From contig JALWTD010000014.1 in the NCBI GenBank assembly GCA_027082925.1, forward strand, positions 72,393-136,392: a DNA stretch of 64,000 bases, in the 5' to 3' direction. The notes below the pieces were generated by a model, which was not told where the DNA came from, searched no databases, and saw only the letters and a list, made by a program, of their open reading frames with translations. This document shows positions 63,857 to 64,000 of this stretch, piece after piece. The position numbers were made by a program, and so were the translations under genes. This stretch comes from Flavobacteriaceae bacterium. Lineage in GTDB: Bacteria > Bacteroidota > Bacteroidia > Flavobacteriales > Flavobacteriaceae. The number at the start of each line of letters is the position of its first letter. Position 1 is the first letter of the stretch.

Positions 63857-64000
63857 TGGCTAAAACAATAATAGAAACCGATAGAATGATGCTAAGACCT
63901 TTTGAAATAAGTGATTTTAAAGAGGTCTATGAATTTAGCTCTAATAAAGATGTTCAAAAATATACCGGTGATAAAACCATTGAAACTTTACAGCAAGCCA
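63857..64000 (+). CDS. GNAT-family N-acetyltransferase, cut by the window edge
   Basis: The first 48 codons only. MAKTIIETDRMMLRPFEISD is the start of a RimJ-like GNAT domain (ETDRMMLRPF), with the YEFSSNKDVQKYTG stretch typical of Acetyltransf_3. It begins 14 bases after the xdhB stop and may be co-transcribed. The acetyl-CoA-binding part is outside the window, so substrate cannot be guessed. Confidence 0.8.

Overview
The window is AT-rich, gene-dense chromosomal DNA from a member of Bacteroidota, most likely a Flavobacteriaceae. The grounds are a PorX regulator of the type IX secretion system, an LpxC-FabZ fusion, an LpxD/LpxA lipid A operon, a large CarboxypepD_reg/TonB receptor, a PorV-like barrel, A-rich leaders without Shine-Dalgarno sequences, and repeated promoter motifs of the Bacteroidota type TAnnTTTG. 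No rRNA, tRNA, CRISPR array, phage or transposase was found.

Region 1 (1-20,659, all + strand) is a surface-polysaccharide locus, probably capsule or O-antigen. It opens with a 112-bp tandem repeat array. Next come NeuC- and NeuA-like enzymes (nonulosonic/sialic-type sugar activation), an asparagine-synthase-like amidotransferase, an acyltransferase-3 membrane protein, at least eight glycosyltransferases, an O-antigen polymerase/ligase-like membrane protein, a CapK-type adenylate-forming protein and a terminal WcaJ-like polyprenyl-phosphate sugar-phosphate transferase. Genes overlap by a few bases or abut, which implies co-transcription. No NeuB, Wzx flippase or chain-length/export genes are in view, so the locus probably extends upstream.

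In the middle of this locus (12,520-13,231) the run is interrupted by a small GIY-YIG nuclease gene bracketed by arrays of a palindromic repeat (8-bp stem, TCAAG loop). Copies of the same repeat sit in frame, twice, inside the glycosyltransferase gene immediately upstream (11,233-12,519). This is the most unusual structure in the window and may be a mobile palindromic-element system.

Region 2 (20,639-37,408) is mostly housekeeping: a DUF4105/PorV-like pair, a YheT hydrolase, PssA, a minus-strand operon kdsD-tatC-CMD-lptB, RecQ, a ZIP transporter with a methyltransferase, a THUMP RNA methyltransferase, a Tyr/Arg-rich secreted protein, a di-haem peroxidase and PriA.

Region 3 (37,439-58,976) holds rpsF-rpsR-rplI, the TonB-dependent receptor, a sirtuin and a TrmH methyltransferase divergently arranged, the porX-tsaE-ald operon, an HD-domain protein, the lipid A operon lpxD-lpxC/fabZ-lpxA-efp-lpxD2, sucD, fabG, a VWA-like membrane protein, a prohibitin-family protein and a CarboxypepD_reg protein.

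Region 4 (59,136-64,000) has a nitrilase, a two-subunit xanthine dehydrogenase-type molybdoenzyme and the start of a GNAT acetyltransferase cut by the window edge.
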